Origin: Mnemiopsis leidyi | Taxonomy: Eukaryota; Ctenophora; Tentaculata; Lobata; Bolinopsidae | Assembly: GCA_000226015.1 (NCBI GenBank) | Contig: JH155650.1 | Coordinates: forward strand, 19,588-47,126 | Reading direction: 5' to 3' | Length of the DNA: 27,539 bases | Part shown: piece after piece, positions 1 to 8,920 of the stretch | How the letters are laid out: every line of letters begins with the position of its first letter | Numbering within the stretch: the stretch's first letter is position 1 | Made by a program: the position numbers and the translations under genes | Notes under the pieces: model-generated | Told to the model about the DNA's origin: nothing | The model's database searches: none | What the model saw: only the letters and a program-made list of their open reading frames with translations

Positions 1-597
1 AACACTGGCCATAAGGTTTAGGAACTTGAAATGATATCAAATGGAGCTTTGACTCATGACTCAATTTACCTTTTTAAAAGCACAACTTCTGAATTCAGGC
101 AGCAAAGGTGGGCACGCAAACTTCACAGTTCACGGTCTGTGCTCTCCTGTATCAACCTGAATCCATTTGACACACGTTAAACTGACAAAATTTTTATTTA
201 TTTATTTATTTATTTTTTTGATTGGCCCAATAAACAACAGGTCAAAGCTCCAAAATCTATAAATTCCAAATAAAGTAAATCTTAAATCGAAGCTTGGTAT
301 TTCATGAACTTTAGATATTATGGGTAATTTCATTAATTCTTTAAATTTAAATTTTGATTGCTATAAATGATATTAAATAAAATTTTGTTTTATTCTTGAA
401 ATTTTGTTTTATTCTTGAGAGTCTGGCTTGATTAATCTTGGTTGGTCTTGGTTGCAGGTTGACTGCTAGCTCGGGTTGATATATCAGGACGGATTCAACC
501 CTGTCGATAAGCTAATGATGCTTAGAGTTGGAGTTAATTTAGACGTTAAATTATTGCAATGTTGCTATGTTGTACTCTTTGATACTTGAATGATCAT
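1..597. other. Gene-free AT-rich stretch with a (TTTA)n tract
   Basis: No credible coding frame is seen. A (TTTA)n run occupies about 191-219 and abuts a segment reading TTGGCCCAATAAACAAC. On the minus strand this looks like the 3' end and (AAATA)n-type tail of an old SINE or LINE, but nothing else of it is recognisable. A short direct duplication (ATTTTGTTTTATTCTTGA) lies near 380-418. Confidence 0.5.
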
Positions 598-715
598 TTG
601 AATTGAATTGAATTGAACATTAAGATTCGTGACACAATACAGCATATAATAATTAATAATTTAAAATATATGGAAAGAGGCATTTAGTCAATGTGTCACA
701 GGATGCTTCCTTATC
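598..715 (-). repeat. Inverted copy of a retroelement 3' tail
   Basis: The minus strand of this stretch matches the plus strand at 4166-4195 joined to 4666-4752, apart from a few substitutions. On the minus strand it ends in repeated TTCAA units, which looks like the 3' tail of a SINE or LINE. It is useful because it preserves the uninterrupted form of the sequence that was split by the element at 4196-4665. The parent family is not recognised. Confidence 0.7.
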
Positions 716-1772
716 ATCATATGCTCGTTTTATTGCTTTCAAGAAGTTTCTAAGATTTACAGTCCCCTTAGAAGTGAATTGGTGGTTACCGTTGGGTAAC
801 TAGTAGAGTTACTCACGGCCCTAATTAAACTCTTAACAATGTAGAGGTTCAGTTTCCGCCCTACATATTTGGTCCGACGAACCAGATCTTTGCTTGTTTT
901 GCTTATCTGATTTAAATAACGAGTTAGAGCTTGATGTCCATAAACGTTAGTTCTGAAATTTAATCAGTATTTAGTAGAAGAGGAGCTAGTAGAGGTGAGG
1001 ATCTAATTCTAGGTACATGACTGTGATAGTCGTTCTCGTACCATGCTTCAGTTGAAGATTAATATTGCTTATTATAATTGGGCAATTATTTCATGTCCAT
1101 GCTTAGAAGTGGAAGGTTGCCGTAGATTAGCAACTTTCTTTAAGGCTTATACAATGCTACCAGTTTGCACAGAGAAGCTCTCTATCTTCTGTCGAAGATA
1201 ATTATTTTACGACCAGGAACATTAACTCTCTTGTAGTGGTACAATGAGCGTAATTTTCGTAATTTAGTTGTTTCGTAAGTTTATCTGTAAAGTGGGTCAT
1301 CTCTCAATGAGATTAAATTTAGTTACAGTCATGATCTGTACTCTCAGTCGTCGTGATTAGACTTTAGTTGCAATCTGCACTACTCAAGTCTGTAATAATC
1401 AGTTTTAGTAAGACGATTGCTCGTCACTCGTGCAGTGCTGCAGTCAAATTTTATTGGCCGACAACGCAACAGCTTTTCATTCTCATAGTTGTTGTACAAG
1501 TGCATATATGATTTAGTTGCAAATATCTTACTAAAATTTGTTAGGGTATGTCTGATGTAACATGTCAAAGCGCCCTGGAGATTAACTGGCTTGCTTCACC
1601 TGATCACAGGCTGCTTGCTTAGATCAGACTGGTGAACATCAGAGCACCAACATGACACTGACTCACCAGATCCAGTGCAAATTGTTATAAGTAGTGATGA
1701 CACAGGTCTTGCCTGAAGAAAGCCGTATTTGGTCCACCCTTCCTCACATTTTCCTTATTGTTAAATTGCCTC
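716..1772. other. Gene-free stretch, nothing recognised
   Basis: AT-rich sequence with stops in all frames and only short random ORFs. No splice-bounded coding segment, RNA gene or clear repeat boundary was seen. Confidence 0.5.
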
Positions 1773-1972
1773 CCAGAGTCAAAATTTCCTAAAAAATTTT
1801 CTGGGGAGCTTCGCCCCCAAACCCACCCAGGGGCCCTGCTCCTGGACCCTGCTGGGTGCTGTGCCCCCAGACCCCCGCTATAACAGGCTCGCTTCGCTCG
1901 CCCTTATCATACCCGCTCGCTTTGCCCGCGGGCAGGAGGGTCCCCCTTTGAAAAATCCTGGATACGCCCCTG
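1773..1972 (-). mobile_element. DNA-transposon end fragment, GC-rich
   Basis: Read on the minus strand this begins CAGGGGCGTATCCAGG, then AAAGGGGG, then a GC-rich body with the duplicated phrase GGGGGCACAGCACCCAGCAG and a GGGGGCGAAGC motif. It is much more GC-rich than its surroundings. CAGGGGCG-type starts are common termini of short non-autonomous DNA elements in animals (family knowledge; exact family not assigned). The other terminus was not found, so this is a truncated copy. It runs into the LINE fragment at 1973-2244 and adds a spurious Gly/Pro-rich tail to that frame. Confidence 0.55.
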
Positions 1973-2244
1973 TATAGGTTACAGGATTCACTATTCCTGC
2001 TTCTTCCAGAAACATAATTACATTTGTTCATAAAGTTTGTGGGACAATTGTCATGGATAATTCTGAACATGTAATTGGAAAGATGAAGTTGACGCCTGAG
2101 ATGGAGGGGAAGCCATTTCATCTCTTTGTACACATTAAGGCTACTTTCTGTTTGAGGAGTGTCAAGTGCAATTTTGGCAACCTTTTTGTATATTATATCT
2201 AGTTTAGCAAGTTTTGTTTTACTGGCATTAAAATAGACGCCCAT
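1973..2244 (-). pseudogene. LINE reverse-transcriptase C-terminal fragment
   Basis: The minus strand encodes a piece resembling the region after the catalytic core of non-LTR reverse transcriptases: KKVAKIAL, then the hallmark WLPLHLRRQLH, then YMFRIIHDNCPTNF. In CR1, L2 and Jockey-type elements this region reads roughly 'L.WLP...R......Y...G..P..L'. There is no RT core, endonuclease or ORF1 here, so it is a dead fragment. About 110 bp of it is repeated in opposite orientation at 2290-2401, giving a foldback arrangement. The clade within the non-LTR elements cannot be fixed from this much sequence. Confidence 0.65.
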
Positions 2245-2289
2245 ATTAATTTATTATTGTAAATAGTTCTACCTTATCATATGCCTTAT

Positions 2290-2401
2290 TATAATATACA
2301 AAAAGGTTGCCAAAATTGCACTTGACACTCCTCAAACAGAAAGTAGCTTTAATGTGTACAAAGAGATGAAATGGCTTCCCCTCCATCTCAGGCGTCAACT
2401 G
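2290..2401 (+). pseudogene. Second, inverted copy of the same LINE fragment
   Basis: This plus-strand segment is nearly the reverse complement of 2089-2198 and encodes the same KKVAKIALDTPQTES...MKWLPLHLRR residues with a single Leu/Phe difference seen. After RRQL it leaves the LINE frame and enters the AT-rich repeat that recurs as CAAGGGCTTATTT near 2734. The two arms are separated by only about 90 bp and would form a strong hairpin. Confidence 0.75.
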
Positions 2402-2782
2402 CCCATTTTCAAGGGCTTATTTCTACAGTTTTTACTCTGATAACAATGATTTATTTATTTATTCCTCAGACGCTTAGAGCTTGTGAATCTGTTAAAAAAT
2501 TCTCTAATACATTCAAGTTACTTCTTCTATCTAAATTTTCATCCGACGTAATGTACAAAACTGACAACTCATTCAACAGATTTTATCAGGTAGACTAATT
2601 GTCATCAAGACCACATTAGTTATCAGTTTTGAGAGTCGACCTTCCCCCCTGGGGTTGCTATCCCAACTGTTACAGCATCAAATCAAACATGCATATTGAT
2701 ATATTATTGTTAATAGTCTTACCTTATATGCCCGTTTCAAGGGCTTATTTTTATAATTTTTACTACTATAAATTTTATTTGT
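2402..2782. other. AT-rich, LINE-derived but unresolved
   Basis: The plus frame contains a weak peptide (TLRACESVKKFSNTFKLLLL) that might be LINE 3'-end coding, but it is too short to assign. The phrase TTTCAAGGGCTTATTT occurs twice (near 2411 and 2729), so the stretch is partly duplicated. Confidence 0.35.
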
Positions 2783-3860
2783 ACATAGCATCATGTGACT
2801 AATCCCAGTTTTCAAGGGATTATAATTTTCACAGTTTTCTGTTCAGACATCTTAACCGTTAATTTATGTTAGTCAATATTATGATATATACCATTTTTAT
2901 AATTGTTCACTTTAGGGTCTATTGATATTTTTGTCTATTTATATATTATTATGGCTCATATTATAATTTAGGTCTTACCAGGGTGTACTACTAACAGGGA
3001 AAATCTGATTTGCCACATCCTTCACAGCTTAGAAGCTTCACTAAATTATATATTACCCCTTTGTATATTGCTGTGTAAAATTTGATTTTTATTTATATTT
3101 TATTTATTTTGTACATAGCATCATGTTATTAATCCCAGTTCTCAAGGGTTTACAATTTTCACAGTTTTTGTTTGCACATCTTAACAGTTAAATTATGTTC
3201 GTAAGTATTAGGATTTATGCCATTTTGTAATTGTTCACTTTAAAGTCTATTGATATCGTACCCTATTCACCTATTAGGGGTCGTTCACATATGACGTCAG
3301 CAAATTTTCGGTAATTTTTACCCCCCCTCCCCCCTCCGTCATCATTCATCATCATGACAAAACCCCCCCTAAATTTCAGAGGTAAATTAACATAATGACA
3401 TCATCACAGTCGGAACCCCCCCCCCCCTACTTCACGTCAAAAAACGTCTTTTAATTTGCAGTCATTTTTGAAATTCTTTATATTATCTCAGTGAAAACAC
3501 AGTATTGTACCAGATTTCTGAATCAGAATTTTTACTTGAAAATTTCCTTCTGATTTTGTTAAATTCTGATAAAAATTTTCAAGAGAAATCAAAAATTTTC
3601 AAGAAAATCCTATAAATCCTAAAAATTGTTGATGACAAACCCCCCTCCCCCCTCGTCATCAATCATCATCATTTGGAAACCCCCTCCCCCTAGGTGATGA
3701 CGTCATATGTGAACGACCCCTTATTATGTATCATGTTATAATTAGGGTCTTACCAGGGTGTACTACTAACAGAGAAAATCTGATTTGTCTCATACTGCAC
3801 AGCTTAGAAGCCTCATTAAATTATATTTTACCCCATTGTGTATTGCTGTGTAAAATTTGA
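2783..3860 (+). repeat. Two-unit tandem array, about 330 bp per unit, split by a MITE
   Basis: Unit 1 starts at GTACATAGCATCATG (about 2783) and unit 2 at the same phrase (about 3111). Both units share CCCAGTT.TCAAGGG, TTGTTCACTTTA and GTCTATTGATAT. They also share GTCTTACCAGGGTGTACTAC and end in GCTGTGTAAAATTTGATTT. In unit 2 the second half is displaced downstream to about 3724-3860 because the element at 3277-3720 sits inside it. A weak partial third copy (GCTGTGTAACATTTGATT) appears near 4754. The units are noncoding and may derive from a retroelement 3' region. Confidence 0.8.
3277..3720. mobile_element. 444-bp MITE with TTA target duplication
   Basis: The ends are perfect inverted repeats of 23 bp beginning GGGGTCGTTCACATATGACG. 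They are flanked by TTA on both sides (3274-3276 and 3721-3723). Just inside each end lies a C-rich tract followed by TCATCATTCATCATCAT-like sequence, in direct rather than inverted orientation. There is no ORF. The 3-bp TTA/TAA duplication is the signature of PIF/Harbinger transposases, so it is probably a Harbinger-mobilised MITE. Each TIR contains TGACGTCA, the palindrome recognised by CREB/ATF proteins. The uninterrupted tandem unit at 2783-3110 shows the empty site. Confidence 0.85.
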
Positions 3861-4165
3861 TTTTAATTTATTTGTTTATTTATAGGTGGTATTTGAATTT
3901 TAATTATTGTCATTTTTGGGACTATTGAAGTTGACTGTACTTTGTATTGTGATATAACAGTAACTACTTGGAATTGAAGGGTTGTTATATGATATATAAT
4001 TGATATGATATATATTTGAGGTAGGAGCTTTTGCATAATCAATATTATTACTAGACTATAGCGTATTATTGGATTATTGTTACTTACTGTTGTTTTGTTC
4101 ATATGATTACTATATTTTTTGGCCTTAGAGATAGGGTGCCCCGACAAAAGAACTGGATTCTTCCA
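3861..4165. other. Gene-free AT-rich stretch
   Basis: It continues from the tandem array. The minus strand is open for about 119 codons here, but the predicted peptide is low-complexity and isoleucine-rich, with no homology I recognise. It is treated as noncoding. Confidence 0.45.
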
Positions 4166-4752
4166 GGAAGCATCCTGCGACACATTGACTAAATGGCTGA
4201 CCGACAACTGGGAACCTGTCAAGTTTAGCTTGTGAAACTAGTTAACATGTAAGCGTGAGAATTTCTCAATTATGACGTTTCACCGACAACTGGGAATCTC
4301 CAGGGATCAGGTTTCACTGAAGTCATCAGAAGTATACTGCACTGTCAAGTGTTTATAACCTATAGTTAGGTTTATATACCTGGAGAACCCGTTCATTAAC
4401 AGCTGTTCAACACACCTACCATGACATGAATGTGATGCTTTTAGGTTTCATAGTTAGGTTTATATGCCTGGAGAACCCGTTCATTAACAGCTGTTCAACA
4501 CACCTACCATGACATCGATTCACTTGCCACATGCAAGTGATCTATGAAATCGGGTCAGATCTCACTAACAATACGGTGTGATCTGACCCAAGTGGGACTG
4601 ATTGGGCTGTGTGATGTGATCCCCCTGGGTACCCAGATTCCAAGGTTCCCAGTTGTTGGCCACCGGACTAAATGCCTCTTTCCATATATTTTAAATTAAT
4701 GATTATTATATGCTGTGCTGTGTCACGAATCTTAATGCTCAATTCAATTCAA
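4166..4752 (+). repeat. Retroelement tail interrupted by a 470-bp insertion
   Basis: Positions 4166-4195 plus 4666-4752 together equal the minus strand of 598-715. The sequence therefore once ran continuously through GACTAAATGCCTCTTTCC. It ends in TTCAATTCAAT, the same tail seen at 598-615 on the other strand. The gap between the two halves is exactly the element described at 4196-4665. Confidence 0.8.
4196..4665. mobile_element. 470-bp TIR element with a 9-bp target duplication
   Basis: The left end is GCTGACCGACAACTGGGAAC; the right end, reverse-complemented, is GGTGGCCAACAACTGGGAAC. Both flanks carry GACTAAATG (4187-4195 and 4666-4674), and the related copy at 598-715 has this 9-mer only once. 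A 9-bp duplication is typical of Mutator-like (MULE) transposases; if the first base is coincidental, 8 bp would instead fit hAT. The left TIR motif recurs internally near 4281 (ACCGACAACTGGGAATC). A 65-bp block is duplicated at 4362-4427 and 4450-4515. A hairpin pairs GGGTCAGATC with GATCTGACCC near 4550-4590. There is no coding capacity. Confidence 0.8.
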
Positions 4753-4781
4753 TGCTGTGTAACATTTGATTCTTTGTATTA

Positions 4782-4923
4782 ATGTTTGTGTAAGGAATGC
4801 CAATATCTTGATTGAAATATATTCTTAGGTTGATGAAAAACTGAATATGTTATGTTTGTGTAAGAAATATCAATATCTTAAATGAAATATATATTCTTAG
4901 GTTGATGAAAAACTGAATATTTT
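4782..4923. repeat. Tandem duplication, 70-bp period
   Basis: Two adjacent copies, 4782-4851 and 4852-4923, share ATGTTTGTGTAAG, AATATCTT and TTCTTAGGTTGATGAAAAAC with few differences. They are noncoding. About 270 bp of AT-rich sequence with nothing recognisable follows, to about 5194. Confidence 0.8.
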
Positions 4924-5194
4924 ATGAACTATCACCCAGCAGCACAGGATCAGGTGACTATTATTTTTATTTCAAATCCATCGAAATGGGGTTTTTTAAT
5001 CTTCTTTTTTCATAGACCTGTAATTAATACTTTTTGATCACATAATAAATAAAAGATTAATTTCAGATTGAAAGATAAAAATGAACTTCAAGCTAAACTT
5101 AAGCTGCAGTAAATTGGTTATATGATTAGACTGTAGATAGATATTAAGTTTAACCTAGCCCAACTGAAATAACATTTGCAAGCCCAGTCAGAGT

Positions 5195-5915
5195 CATGTC
5201 ATGAAGAGATCTCCTCCTGGTCTCTGGAGTGGCCTGCATCACACACATCTCGTTGACAGCGTATCATATGTCTCCACTCGAAACAATCAAAAAGCTGCAT
5301 ACTTTCCAGCATTTAGGGGGCCTGCCTCTAGACCAAAGTTTTGTGTCCAGTCCAGCAGAAACTTTGGAACTCTGGATTGTAGCATTCTTGATACATGACC
5401 AAACCATCTGAGTCTGACAGCACTAATGAAAGTTTCGATTGCCTTGATGCCAGCACGACTGGAAACATAATAATATCATCTGATCCGAAGAGCCCTTCTC
5501 AGATAGGTCTGATACAAAACCTTAAACAGCTTCATTTGCTTTTAAATGGTGTTCCAGAGTCCCGACCTCAGCTCCATAGATTAAGATGGTGACAATAGCA
5601 GCCTTGTATATCGGGAGGATCTTTGTCGGAGTCTTGATGGTTCTGCTGTTACAATTCTTCCCGAGCTGATTAAATGCAGCACTAGCTCTTTGAATCAGCA
5701 TTTCGAAGTCTCTGTCAATATACTGTCTCCACTGAAGTTTGCACCCAGTAAATTGTTAGGATGCTGGGAAGCCCTTTTACTAATGGCCATACACTGGGCC
5801 GTCTTAGCATTAATTCTCAGCCCAGCTAGTTGCAGTATAGTAATAAGCCAATTTTCCTTTTTCGTGATCGATATTTGTAAGCCCAATCAGCCATCTTTCA
5901 ATCTTCCTATAATAT
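5195..5915 (-). pseudogene. LINE reverse-transcriptase fragment with several frameshifts
   Basis: Reading the minus strand from 5915 downward gives pieces of a non-LTR RT in the right order but in different frames. First is LRINAKTAQCMAISK (the 'G..IN..KT..M' segment after the YADD box), at about 5780-5830. Next is FEMLIQRASAAFNQLGK and then IYKAAIVTILIYGAEVGTLE, at about 5560-5700. Last is the hallmark RLRWFGHVSRM, near 5390-5420, followed by a degraded tail. The RT catalytic core and all upstream domains are missing. The RWFGHVSRM ending is typical of non-LTR families outside CR1/L2; I cannot name the clade. The plus-strand ORFs across this stretch are shadows of it. Confidence 0.75.
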
Positions 5916-5917
5916 CA

Positions 5918-6320
5918 GTTGCAAAACGCAAAGTGTGCCTCCAGCTAGGAACCAACCGGATATCCGGCTGAATCCAGTTCCGGCCGGATATCCGGCTTCA
6001 AAATCCGGTTCCGGTCCGGTTTCAAAACAATTTGCCGGATTTTAACCGGAAATCAATTTTTTTTAAATCAAATAATTAAATAACTTTTTAAATAGAAATT
6101 TTGATATTTGAAGAAACATTAAAAGTAAGATGTAAAAAATAATTTTTCGAAGAAAAATTTCAAAAAATTGAAAAAAATATTTAAGTATTCCAAAAAATAC
6201 ATGATGAAAAAAAGTTGGAAAAAAAATTTTTAAATTTTAAAACATCTTTAAATCGAAAAATGTATGTTGGAAAAATATGTCGGAATGATAAAAATTTAAT
6301 ACGAAAAAATTAATTTAAAA
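5918..6320. repeat. Family R end fragment, CCGGAT-rich block and A/T-rich filler
   Basis: Positions 5918-5946 (GCAAAACGCAAAGTGTGCCT followed by CCAGC) match the terminal segment of repeat family R seen at 15442-15470, 23477-23506 and 25908-25935. Next, at 5949-6050, come about seven CCGGAT/TCCGG units, including GGATATCCGGCT twice. Positions 6051-6320 are almost pure A/T with runs of A and no coding features. Confidence 0.55.
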
Positions 6321-7010
6321 AATCCTGCTGGCAAGGATGAAACAGTGTCCAGTATCAATGGTCCAATATATGACTGGATTAAATGCTTTCTAAATGACCG
6401 TAAACAGACAGTAGTTGTTGACGGGAAGAAGTAAGCATTTAAGGAAGTAGAAAGTGGAGTTCCCCAAGGCACTGTACTGGGACCAGTGTTCTTTATCATC
6501 TATGTTATTGATCTGGTCCTTAGAGTAAAGTCGTCAAAAACTCTAACTTTTGCGGATGACACTAAGCTGATGAAGGCTATAACACGGTTGCTTTGTAAAA
6601 CACTTCTACAAGCTGATTTAGACAGTGTCATCCAATGGTCTATATCAAATAATATGCAACTTCATGAGAATAAGTTTGTTGTAATGAACTACTGCCTTAA
6701 TGGATGGAATATTTTCACTAAAATGCCATTCACTGCCGAAAATAAGCAGTATCACTCGACCACTCTGAATATTCTTGAACCATCCAGTCACACTCGAGAC
6801 CTCGGAGTGTATCTGTCAGATGACTGTACATGGTCATATCACATCAACAAAATGACAGCTGAAGCCCAGAAAATGGCGGCATGGGTACTTGGAGCCTTCA
6901 GGGACAGATCAGCTGTCACCATGATCACACTGTTTAAGTCCCTTGTGAGGAGCAAGCTGGAGTATTGTTGCCCACTGTGGAACCCTACCAAGATAGGTGA
7001 CATTCAGCTT
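6321..7010 (+). pseudogene. LINE reverse-transcriptase core fragment
   Basis: The frame starts at NPAGKDETVSS and runs into INGPIYDWIKCFLNDRKQ. A premature TAA lies at 6432-6434. After it come SGVPQGTVLGPVFFIIYV and the catalytic box LTFADDTKL (Y/F-A-D-D). Next are MQLHENKFVVM, TRDLGVYLSDDCTWSYHI and LVRSKLEYCCPLWNPTKIGD, where it breaks off. These are RT motifs 4-7 and the start of the thumb of a CR1/Jockey-like non-LTR element. Upstream it is truncated before the AFD motif. What may be its 3' end appears at 8262-8535, beyond an inverted ORF1 segment, with about 100 residues missing between. Confidence 0.85.
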
Positions 7011-7384
7011 ATGTTTGTTTGTTTGAGTGATCCTAACCGGATCGGTACTAAGACCCTAAAATAAACATACAATGTACAATATCATATTTATGATCATATC
7101 ATAACGTCCTAGCCGGCCTCCGAAAACTTAACAGCTTTGTATGTTGACAACACTAGAACATAAAGTAAAAATATGAGTTTATCTGCTGCATCTTACCAAA
7201 TTCAGTCTCTGTCTAGTATCGAAAAAATACTTGTCAAAATGTGCTGGCTACAAAACGCATGTGGCAAAACCAGAAAAAATTCACTGTCAGAATGAAAGTT
7301 ACACACGACACAGCTCTCAACAAATACGTAGTGTCCAATGAACATATGAAACAAACACTATTTCTTATCAGTGTACATTTGATT
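7011..7384. other. No gene; inserted, LINE-derived sequence
   Basis: The junction with the upstream RT fragment is near 7007-7010, followed by TTTGTTTGTTTGAGTG. The minus strand may hold the degraded C-terminal end of the ORF1 fragment. The plus-strand ORF of about 104 codons starting near 7241 overlaps the antisense of ORF1 and shows no family features. Confidence 0.4.
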
Positions 7385-8213
7385 TTATCGTCCCTTATAA
7401 AATCATGCTTATTGCTTACTGCTGTCCTTCTTAATCAGTTATTTCATTTGGTTCACGAGTTTGCTGTGAGCTGCTCTTTCTTCTGTACTTCTATCGGGAG
7501 CCAAATAAACCTTCTTGAATTCATCGCTCGCTTTCAACTTATGAGCTTTTCTTAAGACAGTTTCGACATCAGCTGCTGTCCGGAATTCAACTTTTATCGG
7601 TCGTGTTCTGTGCGCTCTCCACTCCCCAATCCTGGTGCAGTGTTGTACATCGACATTCTCACACTTAAGTTGATCACAAATTACTGTAAAAGTATCTGTT
7701 GTCTTGTCTACCTTACAACTGTAGTCCCATTCGGATTCGTCGTCGTCCTGCACTCCATAAACTATCAGATTTTTTGACCGTTCCTCCTCTTCGTTGACTG
7801 CCTTAACGGCCTCCTTCACAGACTTGGCTGTGAGCTGTCGTGTCTGTTTGTCGCTCTTTTTCACAACATCTGCCCAACTTTTCATTTCATTCTGTACTGT
7901 TTCCTTAACTGATACGAGATCCTCATGTTGTCGTTTTAATAGTTGGTTCTGGGAGTCCATAACTTTTCAACTCATCGACCGAGCTAGCCGCTGCTTTGCA
8001 CAAATTAAGATTATTGTCAAAAAGTTCAACTAAGTTCTCGAGAAAATCAACAAGAGGACCTTTGTTCAGCTTGTTCAAAGCACTCTTCTTCAAGTCAGCA
8101 ACGGAAGAAAGGTTGACTGCCTTCATAAGTCTGACCATTTCAGAGTTCAACTTCTTTTCTGTTGTGTGTAACGATTCCACAATAAAATCCATTGGTGTAG
8201 CGTAGTGTAGCAC
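7385..8213 (-). pseudogene. LINE ORF1-like protein, frameshifted
   Basis: The minus strand encodes an ORF1-type protein in two overlapping frames. The N-terminal part (8213 down to about 7950) is charged and helical (LNSEMVRLMKAVNLSSV, FLENLVELFDNN), suggesting a coiled coil. After a frameshift near 7950, the next part (7960 to 7439) contains SWADVVKKS, then KNLIVYGVQDD, RIGEWRAHRTRPIKVEF and VYLAPDRSTEERAAHSKLV. That order and spacing (NLIV.GV, RIG, RPIKV, PDRS..ER) is the RRM-like core of ORF1 in many non-LTR elements. A stop at 7436-7438 precedes LIKKDSSKQ and a shifted FIRDDKIK, which resembles the usual C-terminal 'IR.GKI' end. It would bind the element's RNA in the retrotransposition complex. 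It is not functional as it stands. Confidence 0.75.
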
Positions 8214-8261
8214 TTGCTTGATAACGATGTCTGATAACGATTTAAAAACGATACAAATGCT

Positions 8262-8535
8262 AAGTAGTAGTGATAAAACTGAAACTATCGAGAATGTACA
8301 GAAACACTTATGTTGTCATTAAAGCTGCCCGATTATGGAATCCTTTACCAAAAAGTTCCAACAGCCACACCACACTTGAGCCTTTTAAAGTTGCACTCGG
8401 TGGATTCATTGATCAGTTTCCGGACAGGCCACCGGTGCCTGGGTACACTCCCCCTAACAGCAACTCTCTACTTGACTGGTGTGCTATGGGGGGAAATGGA
8501 GTATGCCCTTCAAAAAGTAAGTAAGTAAGTAAAAA
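8262..8535 (+). pseudogene. LINE 3' coding end with (AAGT)n tail
   Basis: The frame reads NTYVVIKAARLWNPLPKS, then TLEPFKVALGGFIDQFPD and RPPVPGYTPPNSNSLLDW, and stops at 8522-8524. 'AA.LWN.LP.....L..FK..L..F' followed by 'PD.PPV.GY....NSLLDW' is the C-terminus of a CR1/Jockey-like reverse transcriptase. The (AAGT)n tract at about 8515-8533 immediately follows and is a typical microsatellite tail. It could be the 3' end of the copy at 6321-7010 or of a separate insertion; the ORF1 piece lies between them on the opposite strand. Confidence 0.8.
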
Positions 8536-8599
8536 AATTAAAAATATGTAAATTTACACTACTTACCTCCTGTCCCTCATCTCAAACAAACAGAAAGAA

Positions 8600-8920
8600 G
8601 TTTTCTCATTGTGCACATACTGTTTGGAACAATCCAAAGTGCAAAATATTATAATTACAATTACAATCCACCATACAAACTAAGAACATTGTCTGATATT
8701 GAAGTATTCAAATCTGAATTAAAAACACATCTTTTTAAGAAAGCTTATGAGTGATAAGTGATGAAGTGATACAAACTTTTCTTTTTCATGTTTTGACTAT
8801 TTAAATTATCATATACTCAATACTGTCCAGAACCGCTTTAGATGGTTTGAGTTGAATCAGTAAGATTTTGAACTCTGTATAGGGCGGTTAACAAATGTTT
8901 AGTTATTATTATTATTATAG
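8600..8920 (+). pseudogene. LINE 3' end with (ATT)n tail
   Basis: Near 8610 the plus strand gives HTVWNNP and then, in frame to a TGA at 8752-8754, LRTLSDIEVFKSELKTHLFK. This is the 'W.N.LP.....S...FK..LKT.LF' ending of CR1/L2-like LINEs. About 150 bp of 3' UTR follows, finishing in (ATT)n at 8903-8919. The next LINE begins directly after the tract, so its insertion used this tail or its edge. Confidence 0.75.

Noticed and set aside
3863..4222. Minus-strand ORF of 119 codons
   Set aside because: Isoleucine-rich low-complexity translation overlapping known repeats.
598..4752. Terminal inverted repeats of one 4.1-kb transposon
   Set aside because: The two inverted copies carry a TTCAA-type tail, as at a retroelement 3' end, and the right copy is itself split by another element. 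Two independent insertions in opposite orientation explain them better.
5201..5592. Plus-strand ORFs
   Set aside because: They are antisense to a recognisable minus-strand reverse-transcriptase fragment.
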